A stretch of DNA of 41,728 nt from Criibacterium bergeronii. Its GTDB lineage: Bacteria > Bacillota > Clostridia > Peptostreptococcales > Filifactoraceae. Position 1 is the first letter of the stretch, and the number at the start of each line of letters is the position of its first letter. A program made the position numbers and the translations under genes. Below, one piece after another: positions 14,221 to 23,072 of the stretch. The notes beneath the pieces are model-generated. The model had not been told where the DNA came from. It worked only from the letters and a program-made list of their open reading frames with translations, and did no database searches. The stretch covers positions 1-41,728 of the forward strand of contig NZ_MBEW02000018.1 in the NCBI RefSeq assembly GCF_001693775.2, read 5' to 3'.

Positions 14221-15942
14221 TTATAGACCTACTCTACCCATACGATTGATTATGACGTCTAGCATCTCATCGACTGTGGTTATCATCCTAGCTGAGGCAT
14301 TGTATGCGTGCTGGAATTTTAGCATATTTGTCAGCTCTTCGTTTTCACTAACTCCTGATACTGATAATCGGGTCATGTTTAGCTCTAGCTCTTCTATAGT
14401 TGCATTTTTAAGCGTATCCTTTGCCTCTTTGGCATCTACACCTAATACTGATGTAACTACTGACTTTATGATATCCTCAGGTATACCTTTACCTATTGTA
14501 ACCATCCTTGATTTACCTTTAGCATCTAAGGCATTAGGGTTTACTATGTTTAATTCCACGCTTAGCTGTGACTCTTTCATTGCAAAAAATCTGTGGAAGT
14601 TTTCTTGGTCTGATTGGTCTGCCTTGCCGTCTTTACCTTTTACCAATCCTATTGCAAGCTTAGCTGTGGAGTTGACTATGTGAGAGTTTACTCTGACATT
14701 CTTTGCATTTATTGGTGCAGGTTTACCATCTGCCATCGTCTGTCCGAAGGACTCAAATAGCGGCTCTCCCTGCTCTCCGTTTGCATCTATTCCTGATGTA
14801 TGAATTCTGTTTGCCTCTTCTGCAAAAGCCTTCATATATTCATTGGTAGCTCTGATGTAAAATGGTACACCCTTTACCTTGTGGTTCATAGATGGGTCAC
14901 CAACGCTGTCTCTTTGCTGTAATGCTGCACCTAATCTTCCGCCAACATTGTTCATGTCGACTTTTTGTCCGTCATAAAACTCAAACCTAGTCACTTGCAA
15001 GCCTAGGGCATCTGTGGTAGGTTCATAATACAGTTGGTTGCCCTTTGCATCTTTTATAAGGTTACCATCTTTATCTTTTGCCTCTTTGAGTGCATTTCCA
15101 TTTGCGTCTTTAGAGCTTGTTGTAGTTCTATAATTTTGAGCTACATTGTTTAAATCTGTAGTAACTTTACCGGCATTTTTTATCTCAAATACGTCATTGT
15201 GCATTACTACCGGATGACCGTCTACTATAAGATTCCAAGTCTCTTGTGGTTTGCCTGTGGAGTCTTTTAGTACTTGCTTTTGCACTTTTACGTCTACTAA
15301 TTCTGATATTTTATCTACTAAATTGTTACGTCTATCTCTAAGGTCGTTTGCCATTGAGCCGTCTGACTCGCTGATAAATATTTCTTGGTTTAGTGTTGCA
15401 ACCTGATGGAACATAGAGTTTAAATCTGTTACCATTGCGTTTGCATCTTTGTCCAAGTCTTTAACCGCTGTTTCCAACTTTTCTGACAAGCTGTTGAAGT
15501 AGTTTGTCATGGTAATTGCTGTGGTGATAAAATTTGACCTTGTCGTGTTATTTTCGGGGTGTTTTATGACAGCATCTATCGCATTAAAAAAGTTGTCTAT
15601 AATTGATGTAATTCCCTTGTCACTTGGTTCTGCAAAGATATTTTCAAGATTTCTAAGTGATGCAGATGTTTCGCTCCAATACTCTTTTGTGCTTAGCTTT
15701 GCTCTATATCTTATATCGATTAGCTCATCTCTAATCTGTTTTATATATTTCATTCTAACGCCTGTACCAAGCCAACCGCTAGTCCCATCATATGTAGGAG
15801 TTGCATTTACTTGGTCAGACCTTTGTCTTGTATAGCCTTCGGTGTCTATATTTGCTATGTTGTGCCCTAGGACATCCATAGCTCTTTGTGCTGCGAATAA
15901 TCCAGATACTGCTGCATTAAAGCCAGAAAATGTAGATCTCAT
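14221..15942 (-). CDS. flgK: Flagellar hook-associated protein 1
   Basis: A 573-residue first hook-filament junction protein. Its N-terminus MRSTFSGFNAAVSGLFAAQR with LGHNIANIDTEGYTRQR is the rod/hook/HAP signature, and the C-terminal helix (NEELTNMLKFQHAYNASARMITTVDEMLDVIINRMG) closes the coiled-coil core. ATG at 15942 is preceded by GGGAGGAAAA; an upstream in-frame ATG four codons earlier sits inside the SD and is rejected. A middle insertion rich in KDANGNALKEAKDKDG-like repeats may be surface exposed. Operon order flgM-flgN-flgK-flgL. Confidence 0.95.
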   Translation of the reverse strand: MRSTFSGFNAAVSGLFAAQRAMDVLGHNIANIDTEGYTRQRSDQVNATPTYDGTSGWLGTGVRMKYIKQIRDELIDIRYRAKLSTKEYWSETSASLRNLENIFAEPSDKGITSIIDNFFNAIDAVIKHPENNTTRSNFITTAITMTNYFNSLSEKLETAVKDLDKDANAMVTDLNSMFHQVATLNQEIFISESDGSMANDLRDRRNNLVDKISELVDVKVQKQVLKDSTGKPQETWNLIVDGHPVVMHNDVFEIKNAGKVTTDLNNVAQNYRTTTSSKDANGNALKEAKDKDGNLIKDAKGNQLYYEPTTDALGLQVTRFEFYDGQKVDMNNVGGRLGAALQQRDSVGDPSMNHKVKGVPFYIRATNEYMKAFAEEANRIHTSGIDANGEQGEPLFESFGQTMADGKPAPINAKNVRVNSHIVNSTAKLAIGLVKGKDGKADQSDQENFHRFFAMKESQLSVELNIVNPNALDAKGKSRMVTIGKGIPEDIIKSVVTSVLGVDAKEAKDTLKNATIEELELNMTRLSVSGVSENEELTNMLKFQHAYNASARMITTVDEMLDVIINRMGRVGL

Positions 15943-16054
15943 TTTTCCTCCCAACTTTTGCTCTTAAACTCATCAAAGTTGAATATTTATATACAATGTT
16001 TAAATTAAAAAGTTATAAATGGGCATATTTTAGCTAATGCTTATTTATAACTTT

Positions 16055-16552
16055 TTAGTATTTGCTATCGAAAAGTGACCCCCCGACGACATTATTTTTC
16101 GTTTTACCCTTAATGTCATTATAGGTGGTCATTTGAGCATCTCCTACCAAAAGATTGTTTGCTATCTCTATTTCTTCAAGTATAAAGAGTATTAGGTCTT
16201 TATTGACGTCATTTTGGTCTTTCAGCATCTCCATAGAATTTTTTAGCTGTTTTGCAATCTCCGCAAGCTCCATGGATTTTTCCTGAGACAATGTGTCAAT
16301 CACCGTCCTGATATTTGTAATTTTTTTGCCCTGAGCCTTTTCTTCTTCTTTAATTATGGAGTCTCTAATTTTCTCTAAATTTATTATCTGAGCTGCAAGC
16401 TTTTCTTCTTTATTTGTGATTTCCAAAAGCTCTGAGGTGTCATTATTTTGTATTACCATCATTTTTTTGCCTGCAAGGGTAATTAATTCGTTTGTAGCTT
16501 GTAGCTGGTTTTTAAATGTATCCACAAGGCTATTATATTGCTGTGAGTCCAT
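16055..16552 (-). CDS. flgN: FlgN-type flagellar export chaperone
   Basis: A 165-residue, almost wholly helical protein with heptads throughout, for example NTSELLEITNKEEKLAAQI and ELAEIAKQLKNSMEML. Size, structure and position between flgM and flgK match FlgN, which keeps FlgK and FlgL soluble and brings them to the export gate. The start is taken as ATG at 16552, behind GGAG; an in-frame GTG at 16573 lacks a good SD. Confidence 0.85.
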   Translation of the reverse strand: MDSQQYNSLVDTFKNQLQATNELITLAGKKMMVIQNNDTSELLEITNKEEKLAAQIINLEKIRDSIIKEEEKAQGKKITNIRTVIDTLSQEKSMELAEIAKQLKNSMEMLKDQNDVNKDLILFILEEIEIANNLLVGDAQMTTYNDIKGKTKNNVVGGSLFDSKY

Positions 16553-16632
16553 ACTCTTTCTACTCCAGTTCACTTAACTTAATTTTATGAAACAAAGTAA
16601 TCTTTACTATTCTTGCTATTATAAGATTGATA

Positions 16633-16908
16633 TTAGTCGTTAATCTCTCCTAATAGCATTGCTCTAGCTATCTTAGAAGAGTCAACAACATAACTGCCGT
16701 TACTAATTTGATTTTTAATATTTTCGACTTTTCCTGTCCTGATAGGCTCAAGATTTTTTAGTTTATCCATTGCAACTGAAAAATCCATAGCAGTTTTAGA
16801 AATCTGAACATCAAACCCGCTGGCTGCCGGTGATGTACTTTGGCTAACTGCACTTTTCTTATAAGTATTATAAATGCCATTTACTGAACTGGTACTTGAT
16901 ACTTTCAT
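16633..16908 (-). CDS. flgM: Anti-sigma-28 factor
   Basis: A 91-residue protein. The disordered Ser/Thr-rich N-terminal half (with SGFDVQISKTAMDFSVAMDKL) leads to the conserved C-terminal helix region RTGKVENIKNQISNGSYVVDSSKIARAML, the sigma-28 binding part. It inhibits SigD until it is exported through the finished hook. ATG follows AAGGAG. First gene of the operon, behind a SigD-like promoter, which gives the usual autoregulation. Confidence 0.94.
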   Translation of the reverse strand: MKVSSTSSVNGIYNTYKKSAVSQSTSPAASGFDVQISKTAMDFSVAMDKLKNLEPIRTGKVENIKNQISNGSYVVDSSKIARAMLLGEIND

Positions 16909-16952
16909 AAATAACTCCTTGTCTGTTTGTTGATTATTTCAATGTATTAATT

Positions 16953-16978
16953 ATATCGACAGGTAGTTTGATTTTTTA
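16953..16978 (-). promoter_or_regulatory. Possible sigma-28 promoter of flgM operon
   Basis: TAAA (16975-16978), 14 bases, GTCGATAT (16953-16960) on the minus strand, about 45 bases before flgM. One base short in spacing and one mismatch to the SigD pattern. Confidence 0.5.
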
Positions 16979-17074
16979 AATATTTTTATAAAAGAATATT
17001 AAATATATGACTTAAAAATATGTCAGGCTAACAGCCACGTCTGCCTATCACACAATATAACTGGAATTTTATTT

Positions 17075-17103
17075 TTGACATTTTGTTTTTCCTGCTATAT
17101 AAT
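17075..17103 (+). promoter_or_regulatory. Sigma-A promoter of murI
   Basis: TTGACA (17075-17080), 17-base spacer, TATAAT (17098-17103), about 75 bases before murI. Full consensus in both hexamers. Confidence 0.8.
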
Positions 17104-17176
17104 TTTATAAGAGAAAATGTTTTCTAAATTTGTTGATATATAATTTTTGTAAGCAGTTTTATTTTAAGGAGATGTC

Positions 17177-18004
17177 ATGGATAATAGACCAATAGGGGTT
17201 TTCGACTCAGGTGTAGGTGCATTTTCAGTGCTGGAGCAGTTAGTAAAAATTATGCCTAATGAAAATTATGTTTTTTTTGGAGATAGCGGGCATAACCCTT
17301 ATGGGCAAAAAACAAAGCAGCAGTTGCAAACGCTTTGTGAGGTTATCGCTGAATTTTTGATTAAACATGATGTAAAAATAATTGTCATAGCTTGTAATAC
17401 TGCGACTGTTGCCTCTTTGGAATATCTACAGGGCAAGTTTAAAGATATAGATATAATAGGTGTAATAGAGGGCGGAGCAAAGGATGCTATCAAGGTCACT
17501 AAAAATGCTAAAATTGGTGTGTGTGCAACCTGCTTTACTGCGAACTCCCATGCCTATAAAGATAAGATTGAACAGTTTGCTAAAGACAAAAATATCGAAG
17601 TGTTTGAAGAGGGTAGTATAGACTTGGCTCATACTATAGAAAGCGGTTTTGACAAAGAAAAAGATGCTCATATAATAGAAGAATTTGTAGGCAGGTTTGA
17701 CGGCAAGGATATAGATACTCTAATATTAGGCTGCACTCATTATCCAATGATAGCTGATGTATTTAAAAAATACTATGATGGCAATCTTGTAGACCCTGGT
17801 CTAAGCACTGCTAAAACTGCTATGGATATACTGACTAAAAAAGCTATGCTGACAAATTCAAGTGTTCATGGCTCTATAAAATATTTTGTCACTTCTACTG
17901 TCAAGTCTTTTATAGAAGTAGCTAAAAATCTAGTTGATTTTGAGCTTACAGATATACATCATGTGGATATTGAAAAGGAATTAGCTGAAAAGTCAAATAA
18001 ATAA
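17177..18004 (+). CDS. murI: Glutamate racemase
   Basis: A 275-residue cofactor-independent racemase making D-glutamate for peptidoglycan. The acid/base cysteines are C73 in VIACNTATVAS and C186 in ILGCTHYP; D10-S11 in GVFDSGVGAFS and GDSGHNPYG form the substrate pocket. The DSGVGAFSVL and VIEGGA segments differ from the more common DSGVGGLTVL and VIEPGA, but all catalytic residues are present. ATG follows TAAGGAGATGTC. Transcribed alone on the plus strand, with a strong terminator after it. Confidence 0.93.
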   Translation: MDNRPIGVFDSGVGAFSVLEQLVKIMPNENYVFFGDSGHNPYGQKTKQQLQTLCEVIAEFLIKHDVKIIVIACNTATVASLEYLQGKFKDIDIIGVIEGGAKDAIKVTKNAKIGVCATCFTANSHAYKDKIEQFAKDKNIEVFEEGSIDLAHTIESGFDKEKDAHIIEEFVGRFDGKDIDTLILGCTHYPMIADVFKKYYDGNLVDPGLSTAKTAMDILTKKAMLTNSSVHGSIKYFVTSTVKSFIEVAKNLVDFELTDIHHVDIEKELAEKSNK

Positions 18005-18020
18005 TTTTTAAATGTATTTA

Positions 18021-18066
18021 AAAAACAAGCATAATCTAATAAATATTAGATGGTGCTTGTTTTTTT
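18021..18066. terminator. Bidirectional terminator between murI and yvyF
   Basis: AAAAACAAGCA and TGCTTGTTTTTT pair, with an inner ATCTAATA/TATTAGAT stem. A and T tracts on both sides allow use from both directions. Confidence 0.88.
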
Positions 18067-18088
18067 TAAATAAATATTTTTTAGTCTC

Positions 18089-18499
18089 TTATCTTGAGTG
18101 ATAGGTGACTGAATTTTTATTTGCTTCTTGTGACTTATCAAGATTTTCTTTCATTTGGTCTCTTACATCTCTCATCTGTTTCATTGTATCCATTTTTTTA
18201 CAGTCATCACAAAGTCTGCCGGATTTTATGGATTTACCACATTTTTCGCATCTCAACAAGGTGTTTGCCTCTTCGACTACTTCTATTCTGTCTTGCTTTA
18301 ATAATTTTAAGATAACTGCCTCATCAACTCCGGTTTCATCAGCGACTTCCTTTATATCTGCTCCGGGATGGTCATAAAGATAATCTCTTACCAGCTTAAA
18401 GTCATTATCTATCTTTTTGTCAAAACATCTTTTGCAAAGTGTTCTGCCGTTTTCGGCGGCAAATGTTCTTCCACATTCTTCACAAGTTTTTAATTCCAT
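18089..18499 (-). CDS. yvyF: YvyF-type flagellar operon zinc-finger protein
   Basis: A 136-residue protein of the TIGR03826/YvyF kind. Two zinc-ribbon-like modules (CEECGRTF...CKRCF near residues 5-28 and CEKCGKSI...CDDC near 84-101) flank a small winged helix (ADIKEVADETGVDEAVILKLLKQDRIEVVEEA). In B. subtilis yvyF precedes flgM-flgN-flgK-flgL; here murI, on the other strand, separates it from flgM. Function unknown, probably regulatory or assembly related. ATG at 18499 has AAAGGA upstream. Confidence 0.88.
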   Translation of the reverse strand: MELKTCEECGRTFAAENGRTLCKRCFDKKIDNDFKLVRDYLYDHPGADIKEVADETGVDEAVILKLLKQDRIEVVEEANTLLRCEKCGKSIKSGRLCDDCKKMDTMKQMRDVRDQMKENLDKSQEANKNSVTYHSR

Positions 18500-18561
18500 G
18501 GTTATTCCTTTCATAATATAATGTATTTTAATTGTATAGTTACAAGGTTTTTTTATATTTT

Positions 18562-19266
18562 TTAGTCCTCTTCTTTAAAGTAATAGCCCACCCCTCTTTT
18601 TGTGATTATATATTTTGGATTAGACGGGTCGTCCTCAATTTTTTCTCTAAGTCTTCTTACTGTGACGTCTACCGTACGTTCACTGTCTACTCCAATGTAT
18701 TCATACTTCCATACTAAGGTGAGCAGCTGCTCCCTAGAGTAAATTTTAGACGGGCTCATGGCTAAAAATTTTAACAGCTCAAACTCTCTGTAGGTGACCT
18801 TTAGCTCTTGTCCATTTTTGTAGGCTGTATATGTGGCGATGTCTATTTCTAAATCTCCAAAGATAAGCTTGCCCTCTCCTGCCTCCTCGTCAGTGGAGTT
18901 CATATTCATACGTCTAATGTTGGCTTTTACTCTTGCTATAAGCTCTTTTGGTGAAAATGGCTTGGTGATGTAATCGTCTGCACCGATTTCAAGTCCTTTT
19001 ATTTTATCATTTTCTTCTTCTAAGGCTGTCAGCATGATTATCGGGGTTCTTAATGTTTTTCTTATTCTTTTACATACTTCAAAGCCATTCATACCCGGCA
19101 GCATTATATCTAGCAGTATAAGGTCGTATTTATCCTCAAGTGCTTTATTTAGTCCATCTTCTCCATCATAGGCTTGGTCGCAAACTAAGTCTTCTTTTTC
19201 TAGGTTGTATTTTATGATGTCTGATATATTTTTTTCATCTTCAACTATAAGTACGTTATTATTCAA
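18562..19266 (-). CDS. OmpR/WalR-type response regulator (orphan)
   Basis: A 234-residue two-domain regulator. The receiver (1-120) has the acidic pair E9-D10, phosphoacceptor D53 in LILLDIMLPG, T80 and K102 (TKPF). The winged-helix DNA-binding domain (about 130-231) ends VDVTVRRLREKIEDDPSNPK and YIITKRGVGYYF, very close to WalR (YycF). Unlike walRK or phoPR loci, no histidine kinase gene is adjacent. It starts with TTG and overlaps the end of glgB by 8 bases, with AGAGAGG as SD, so it is translated together with glgB. Which kinase acts on it is unknown. Confidence 0.93.
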   Translation of the reverse strand: MNNNVLIVEDEKNISDIIKYNLEKEDLVCDQAYDGEDGLNKALEDKYDLILLDIMLPGMNGFEVCKRIRKTLRTPIIMLTALEEENDKIKGLEIGADDYITKPFSPKELIARVKANIRRMNMNSTDEEAGEGKLIFGDLEIDIATYTAYKNGQELKVTYREFELLKFLAMSPSKIYSREQLLTLVWKYEYIGVDSERTVDVTVRRLREKIEDDPSNPKYIITKRGVGYYFKEED

Positions 19267-21184
19267 ATTTTACCTCTCTTTCAATGGGTAGCTCTAAGAA
19301 CATTCTAGCAGAAAATGGTTGCAAATCCATTTTCAAATAATGCTTGCAATATACTTTCTTTTCGCAGCCTATAATATCTGCTTCGGAGTTTATCACATCT
19401 TTTGTTGTGGTGAATATGTCTTTGTATGAGGTTACTATTTCTTCTTTTTTTATGCAAATCGTAGATAAGATGTTATCTTTTTCGTATTTTGTACTGCCGC
19501 TATAAATATCCCAGTCAGAATTTAATAATTCTTTTATCCTTAATTTATTATCGAATTCAAATCCATAATCCTTATGAATTTTATCTGAAAAATTAAACAC
19601 GCAAAATATTTTTTGGTCGTCACTTTTTCTCACATACGCATAGGTAACTCCGATGTCATCATTTACAGCTATCCATTTGAATGCACCAACCCTGTAGTCC
19701 TGCTGATAAAGTGCCGTATTGTTTAAATATAGTGCGTTTAAATCCTTGATATATCTATTAAATGAGTCGTGTATAGGAAATCTTAATATATCATAATCTT
19801 GCTGTCTAGTCTCGTCCCATTCTCTGAGCTGTCCCAGCTCGTTACCCATAAAATTTAGCTTTTTACCCGGATGCGTATACATATACATATATAATGCCCT
19901 TGCCTGTGCAAATTTGTCCATACCGTACATTTTTTGCATGATTGTGGCTTTTCCATGCACATTTTCGTCATGGGAAAATGGTAATAAAAATTTTTCACTA
20001 TAAAAATACATCATCGAAAAGCTAATCTGATTGTAGACCTTTGCTCTTTGACTAGGGGTTTTTTTGAAAAAATCCAAGGTGTCATTCATCCAGCCCATAT
20101 CCCATTTGTAGTCAAAGCCTAATCCTCCATCATAGACAGGAAATGTCACTTTTTTATAATCTGAGCTATCCTCTGCTATCATTATAATGTTTTTATTAAT
20201 TCTGTTAAGACCTATATTTAATTTTTTTAAAAATTCTACTCCGTTTAGATTTACTCCCCTGTTTGAGTCACCATGATAATATATAATCCTGCTGATTGCA
20301 TCCATCCTAAGACCATCAAAGTGGAACTCCTTTAGCCAATAATTTGCGGAGGAACACAAAAATGATGCGACCTCTCCCTTGGCATGGATAAAGTTGTAGC
20401 TACCCCACTCACTTAGCTCCATTTCATCATCAGGATATTCATAAAATGCTCTGCCGCCCATTTTTGCAAGAGCATAATAATCTGTGGCAAAGTGCACCGG
20501 CACAAAATCCATTATTACTTTTATATCATTTAGGTGCAAAGTGTTAATAAGAGCCTTTAATTCATCAGGTGTGCCATATCTTGACGTAGGCGAAAAATAT
20601 CCCGTAGACTGATAACCCCACGATATATCCATAGGATGCTCTGTAAGTGGCATAAACTCAACCGCATTGTAGCCATGCTCTTTAAGGTAAGGTACTAACA
20701 GCTCTGCTATTTGCACATAGCTCAAAAACTCTTGTTTATCCCTATCCTTTGGCTCTTTCCACGAACCCAAGTGCATTTCGTAAATATTTAACGGCTCGTC
20801 AAAGGATTTTGTCCTTTTTTCTAAATATTTTTCATCAGTAAATTTATAAGAATTTAAATCGGTAATAATAGATGCAAAAGCAGGTCTTAGCTCCATATAA
20901 AATGCGTATGGGTCTGTATGCTCTACATAATTATATTCGTCAGAATATACTTTATATTTATACATTTGACCTTTTTTTGCACTAGGTATTTTTATTTCGT
21001 ATACGCCATTAAAGTTGTAATTCATTACAGTTTCATTTTGCCAACCGTTAAAATCACCAATGAGGCTGACTTTTTTGGCATTTGGTGCATATATACGAAA
21101 ACAAACCCCTTCGTCCTGTATATGTGCTCCAAAATATTCATATGCGTCAAAACAGTTTCCTTGCCAAAACTCCTTTAAATCCAT
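19259..21184 (-). CDS. glgB: 1,4-alpha-glucan (glycogen) branching enzyme
   Basis: A 641-residue GH13 enzyme that makes alpha-1,6 branches in glycogen. A CBM48 domain (residues ~15-110, FRIYAPNAKKVSLIGDFNGW) is followed by the (beta/alpha)8 barrel with DFVPVHF, the nucleophile D295 in FHFDGLRMDAIS, acid/base E338 in IIMIAEDSS and D406 in PFSHDENVHGK. The C-terminal domain includes extra, less conserved stretches. No glgC, glgA or glgP genes are near, so the enzyme is separated from the rest of glycogen metabolism or works on other alpha-glucans. ATG follows GAGGTGTGCT; downstream it is coupled to an orphan response regulator. Confidence 0.94.
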   Translation of the reverse strand: MDLKEFWQGNCFDAYEYFGAHIQDEGVCFRIYAPNAKKVSLIGDFNGWQNETVMNYNFNGVYEIKIPSAKKGQMYKYKVYSDEYNYVEHTDPYAFYMELRPAFASIITDLNSYKFTDEKYLEKRTKSFDEPLNIYEMHLGSWKEPKDRDKQEFLSYVQIAELLVPYLKEHGYNAVEFMPLTEHPMDISWGYQSTGYFSPTSRYGTPDELKALINTLHLNDIKVIMDFVPVHFATDYYALAKMGGRAFYEYPDDEMELSEWGSYNFIHAKGEVASFLCSSANYWLKEFHFDGLRMDAISRIIYYHGDSNRGVNLNGVEFLKKLNIGLNRINKNIIMIAEDSSDYKKVTFPVYDGGLGFDYKWDMGWMNDTLDFFKKTPSQRAKVYNQISFSMMYFYSEKFLLPFSHDENVHGKATIMQKMYGMDKFAQARALYMYMYTHPGKKLNFMGNELGQLREWDETRQQDYDILRFPIHDSFNRYIKDLNALYLNNTALYQQDYRVGAFKWIAVNDDIGVTYAYVRKSDDQKIFCVFNFSDKIHKDYGFEFDNKLRIKELLNSDWDIYSGSTKYEKDNILSTICIKKEEIVTSYKDIFTTTKDVINSEADIIGCEKKVYCKHYLKMDLQPFSARMFLELPIEREVKFE

Positions 21185-21208
21185 AGCACACCTCTTTGGT
21201 AAGTCAAA

Positions 21209-21637
21209 TTATTTTTCAAAAAGCTCTACATTTTTTCGGGTAAATTTCATACTTTGCATCAGTTTCATTGCTATATCATTTTCTTTATTTACCAGCACAC
21301 CTACTGATATTGCCTTGTCATAATCATTCATGACTGTCTTTATCATTTGCTTGGCGATACCTTTTTTCCTGTATTCATTTTTTACAAAAATTTCTCTAAT
21401 TAGCAAAATCATGCCATCAAGATAAATCGGATAAGTAAATTCAACCAGTATATAGCCTACAGCCTTTTTATCCAGCATGCAAATGAACGCCTTATAAGAT
21501 GGGCTACCCTGATTGAGCTTTCTAATCGCAATTTCCTTATCATATGCTTGCAAATTTGTCTGCTGGCAAAAGCTCTGTATCATTTCTTGCATTGTGGGTG
21601 TATCGTAAAGCTCGTATTCCTTTAATCTTATGTGCAT
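21209..21637 (-). CDS. GNAT family N-acetyltransferase
   Basis: A 142-residue acetyltransferase. The GNAT fold is seen in KAVGYILVEF (strand 4), REIFVKNEYRKKGIAKQMI (motif A, acetyl-CoA loop R-x-x-G-x-A) and the C-terminal VLVNKENDIAMKLMQSMKF motif with a terminal strand. Acceptor substrate unknown. ATG with GGAGGGATT. It lies 24 bases before glgB, probably in the same transcript. Confidence 0.9.
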   Translation of the reverse strand: MHIRLKEYELYDTPTMQEMIQSFCQQTNLQAYDKEIAIRKLNQGSPSYKAFICMLDKKAVGYILVEFTYPIYLDGMILLIREIFVKNEYRKKGIAKQMIKTVMNDYDKAISVGVLVNKENDIAMKLMQSMKFTRKNVELFEK

Positions 21638-21780
21638 AATCCCTCCAAATATATGAATGATATGCTTATTTATAAACTTATATGATGTTATTTTTACTTT
21701 AAATATACTTATTCTATTTTATTCCATTTTACCATTAAAAATACTATATTTCAATAAAAAGTATCGATTTCAAAATACTT

Positions 21781-21796
21781 AATTGATTTATCAATT
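21781..21796. promoter_or_regulatory. Palindrome upstream of the ferritin gene
   Basis: AATTGA-TTTA-TCAATT, a perfect 6+6 dyad about 90 bases before the ferritin gene. It may be an operator. The rest of 21638-21885 shows only AT-rich DNA. Confidence 0.35.
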
Positions 21797-21885
21797 ATTT
21801 AAAAAATATGCGAATATAAAGAAATTAATAGGGTAAGTATAAATAAAAGCAATGAAAAAAATAAATAGAATAATGGAGGTATACA

Positions 21886-22374
21886 ATGGTTAGTGAAAAA
21901 ATGGCTGAATTGCTATCTGAGCAGGTGAATAAAGAAATCCAGTCCGCTTACATTTATTTTGCAATGGAGCAGTATCTTGCAAACTCTTATGATTTTTCCG
22001 GATTTGAACATTTTATGAAAAAGCAAGCCGAAGAAGAAATTGAACATACTTACAAAATGATGAATTTTTTACATTCTGTAGACAAAAAAGTTGAGCTAAA
22101 GGCAATCCCTCAACCACCTACAGCCTATAGCGATTTCATAGATGTATTCAAAAAAGCTTACGAACATGAGCAATATATCTCTAAATCCATCATAGAGCTA
22201 TTGGAGACTGCAATAGCTGAAAAAGATTATGCTACTGAAAACTTCCTACGTCACTTTGTAGACGAACAGGTTGAAGAAGAGGACAACTTTAGAAAAATAG
22301 TTGAAACCCTTGACTTTATCAACGGTGATATAAACGCTGTAATGAACTTCAACCTTAGTCTTGGACAAAGATAA
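21886..22374 (+). CDS. ftnA: Ferritin (iron storage)
   Basis: A 162-residue non-heme ferritin forming 24-subunit cages that oxidise Fe2+ and store Fe3+. Ferroxidase ligands are E17 (NKEIQSAYIYFAME), E51 and H54 (EEIEHTYKMM), and a further Glu pair in helix C/D (LLETAIAEKDY and VDEQVEEEDNF). Normal FtnA length. ATG follows GGAGGTATAC. A strong terminator is right after it; the next gene is a flavin reductase-like protein, which may supply electrons for iron release or oxygen protection (inference). Confidence 0.95.
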   Translation: MVSEKMAELLSEQVNKEIQSAYIYFAMEQYLANSYDFSGFEHFMKKQAEEEIEHTYKMMNFLHSVDKKVELKAIPQPPTAYSDFIDVFKKAYEHEQYISKSIIELLETAIAEKDYATENFLRHFVDEQVEEEDNFRKIVETLDFINGDINAVMNFNLSLGQR

Positions 22375-22400
22375 TTTTTTTTAAATAAATATATTTAATA

Positions 22401-22437
22401 AATTTATAAGTCCAAATTTAACTTGGACTTATAAATT
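22401..22437 (+). terminator. Terminator-like hairpin after the ferritin gene
   Basis: AATTTATAAGTCCAA pairs perfectly over 15 bp with 22423-22437 around ATTTAAC. Followed only by an A/T mix, so termination may be partial. Confidence 0.7.
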
Positions 22438-22441
22438 TAAT

Positions 22442-22469
22442 ACATAATAATCAAAACAATTTATTATGT
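22442..22469. promoter_or_regulatory. Inverted repeat before the flavin reductase gene
   Basis: ACATAATAA (22442-22450) and TTATTATGT (22461-22469) form a perfect 9-bp inverted repeat about 25 bases before the start codon; a candidate operator or leader hairpin. Confidence 0.45.
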
Positions 22470-22492
22470 GAATTTTTTAACAGGAGGAATTT

Positions 22493-23011
22493 ATGGATTA
22501 CGCAGCTTTAGAAAAAATGAATTATGGGGTTTATATCGCAACCGCCAAAGAAGCAGATAAATTAGTAGGATGCACAATAAATGCAGCCGTACAAATTACC
22601 GCTACCCCGGTGACAATAGCAATATCAATCAACCATGATAATTTTTCGCACGATATAATACAAAGAACTAAAAAATTTGCAATATCGGTATTAAGCGAAC
22701 ATTCAAACCCAAAAATTATCGGAACCTTTGGATTTTTCTCAAGCAAGGACAAAAATAAGTTTGAAAATTTTGAATACCAAATAGTTGATGACCTACCTGT
22801 ACTAAAGGACGTATCATCATATATAACCTGTAAAGTAATAGGTCAACTGGAGGCTCCAACACACACAATATTTTTGGGTGAAGTAATAAATGCAGAGGTG
22901 AACCCTGAAACAGGCTGTGAGCCAATGACATATGAATATTATCATAGGGTACTGCGTGGCAAAACATCTAAAAAAGCCGCAACCTATGTACCACCTGAGC
23001 AGCAAAAATAA
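22493..23011 (+). CDS. Flavin reductase-like FMN-binding protein (rubredoxin domain absent)
   Basis: A 172-residue flavin reductase domain of the type found in high-molecular-weight rubredoxin and FprA-linked reductases: MNYGVYIATAKEADKLVGCTINAAVQIT, TPVTIAISINHDNFSHDII, FAISVLSEHS and GFFSSKDKNKF (each part of the FMN-binding split barrel). The last residues, YYHRVLRGKTSKKAATYV, are where such proteins usually continue into a C-terminal rubredoxin with two CxxC pairs; here the protein stops at PPEQQK. ATG follows CAGGAGGAATTT. It may pass electrons from NAD(P)H to a separate rubredoxin for O2 or peroxide detoxification. Flanked by terminators, so monocistronic. Confidence 0.88.
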   Translation: MDYAALEKMNYGVYIATAKEADKLVGCTINAAVQITATPVTIAISINHDNFSHDIIQRTKKFAISVLSEHSNPKIIGTFGFFSSKDKNKFENFEYQIVDDLPVLKDVSSYITCKVIGQLEAPTHTIFLGEVINAEVNPETGCEPMTYEYYHRVLRGKTSKKAATYVPPEQQK

Positions 23012-23027
23012 ATTTTATATCTTATCT

Positions 23028-23070
23028 AAAAAGACTGAGTTCAAAAAAATTGTTTGAACTCAGTCTTTTT
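23028..23070. terminator. Bidirectional terminator after the flavin reductase gene
   Basis: AAAAAGACTGAGTTCAAA and TTTGAACTCAGTCTTTTT form an 18-bp perfect stem flanked by A and T tracts. It also lies right after the end of the toxin remnant on the other strand. Confidence 0.92.
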
Positions 23071-23072
23071 TG

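Noticed and set aside
17177-18004. Assignment as aspartate racemase or a non-catalytic homologue because of unusual VIEGGA and GAFS segments
   Set aside because: Both catalytic Cys and the GDSGHNPYG and CTHYP motifs are intact, so glutamate racemase is the best call.
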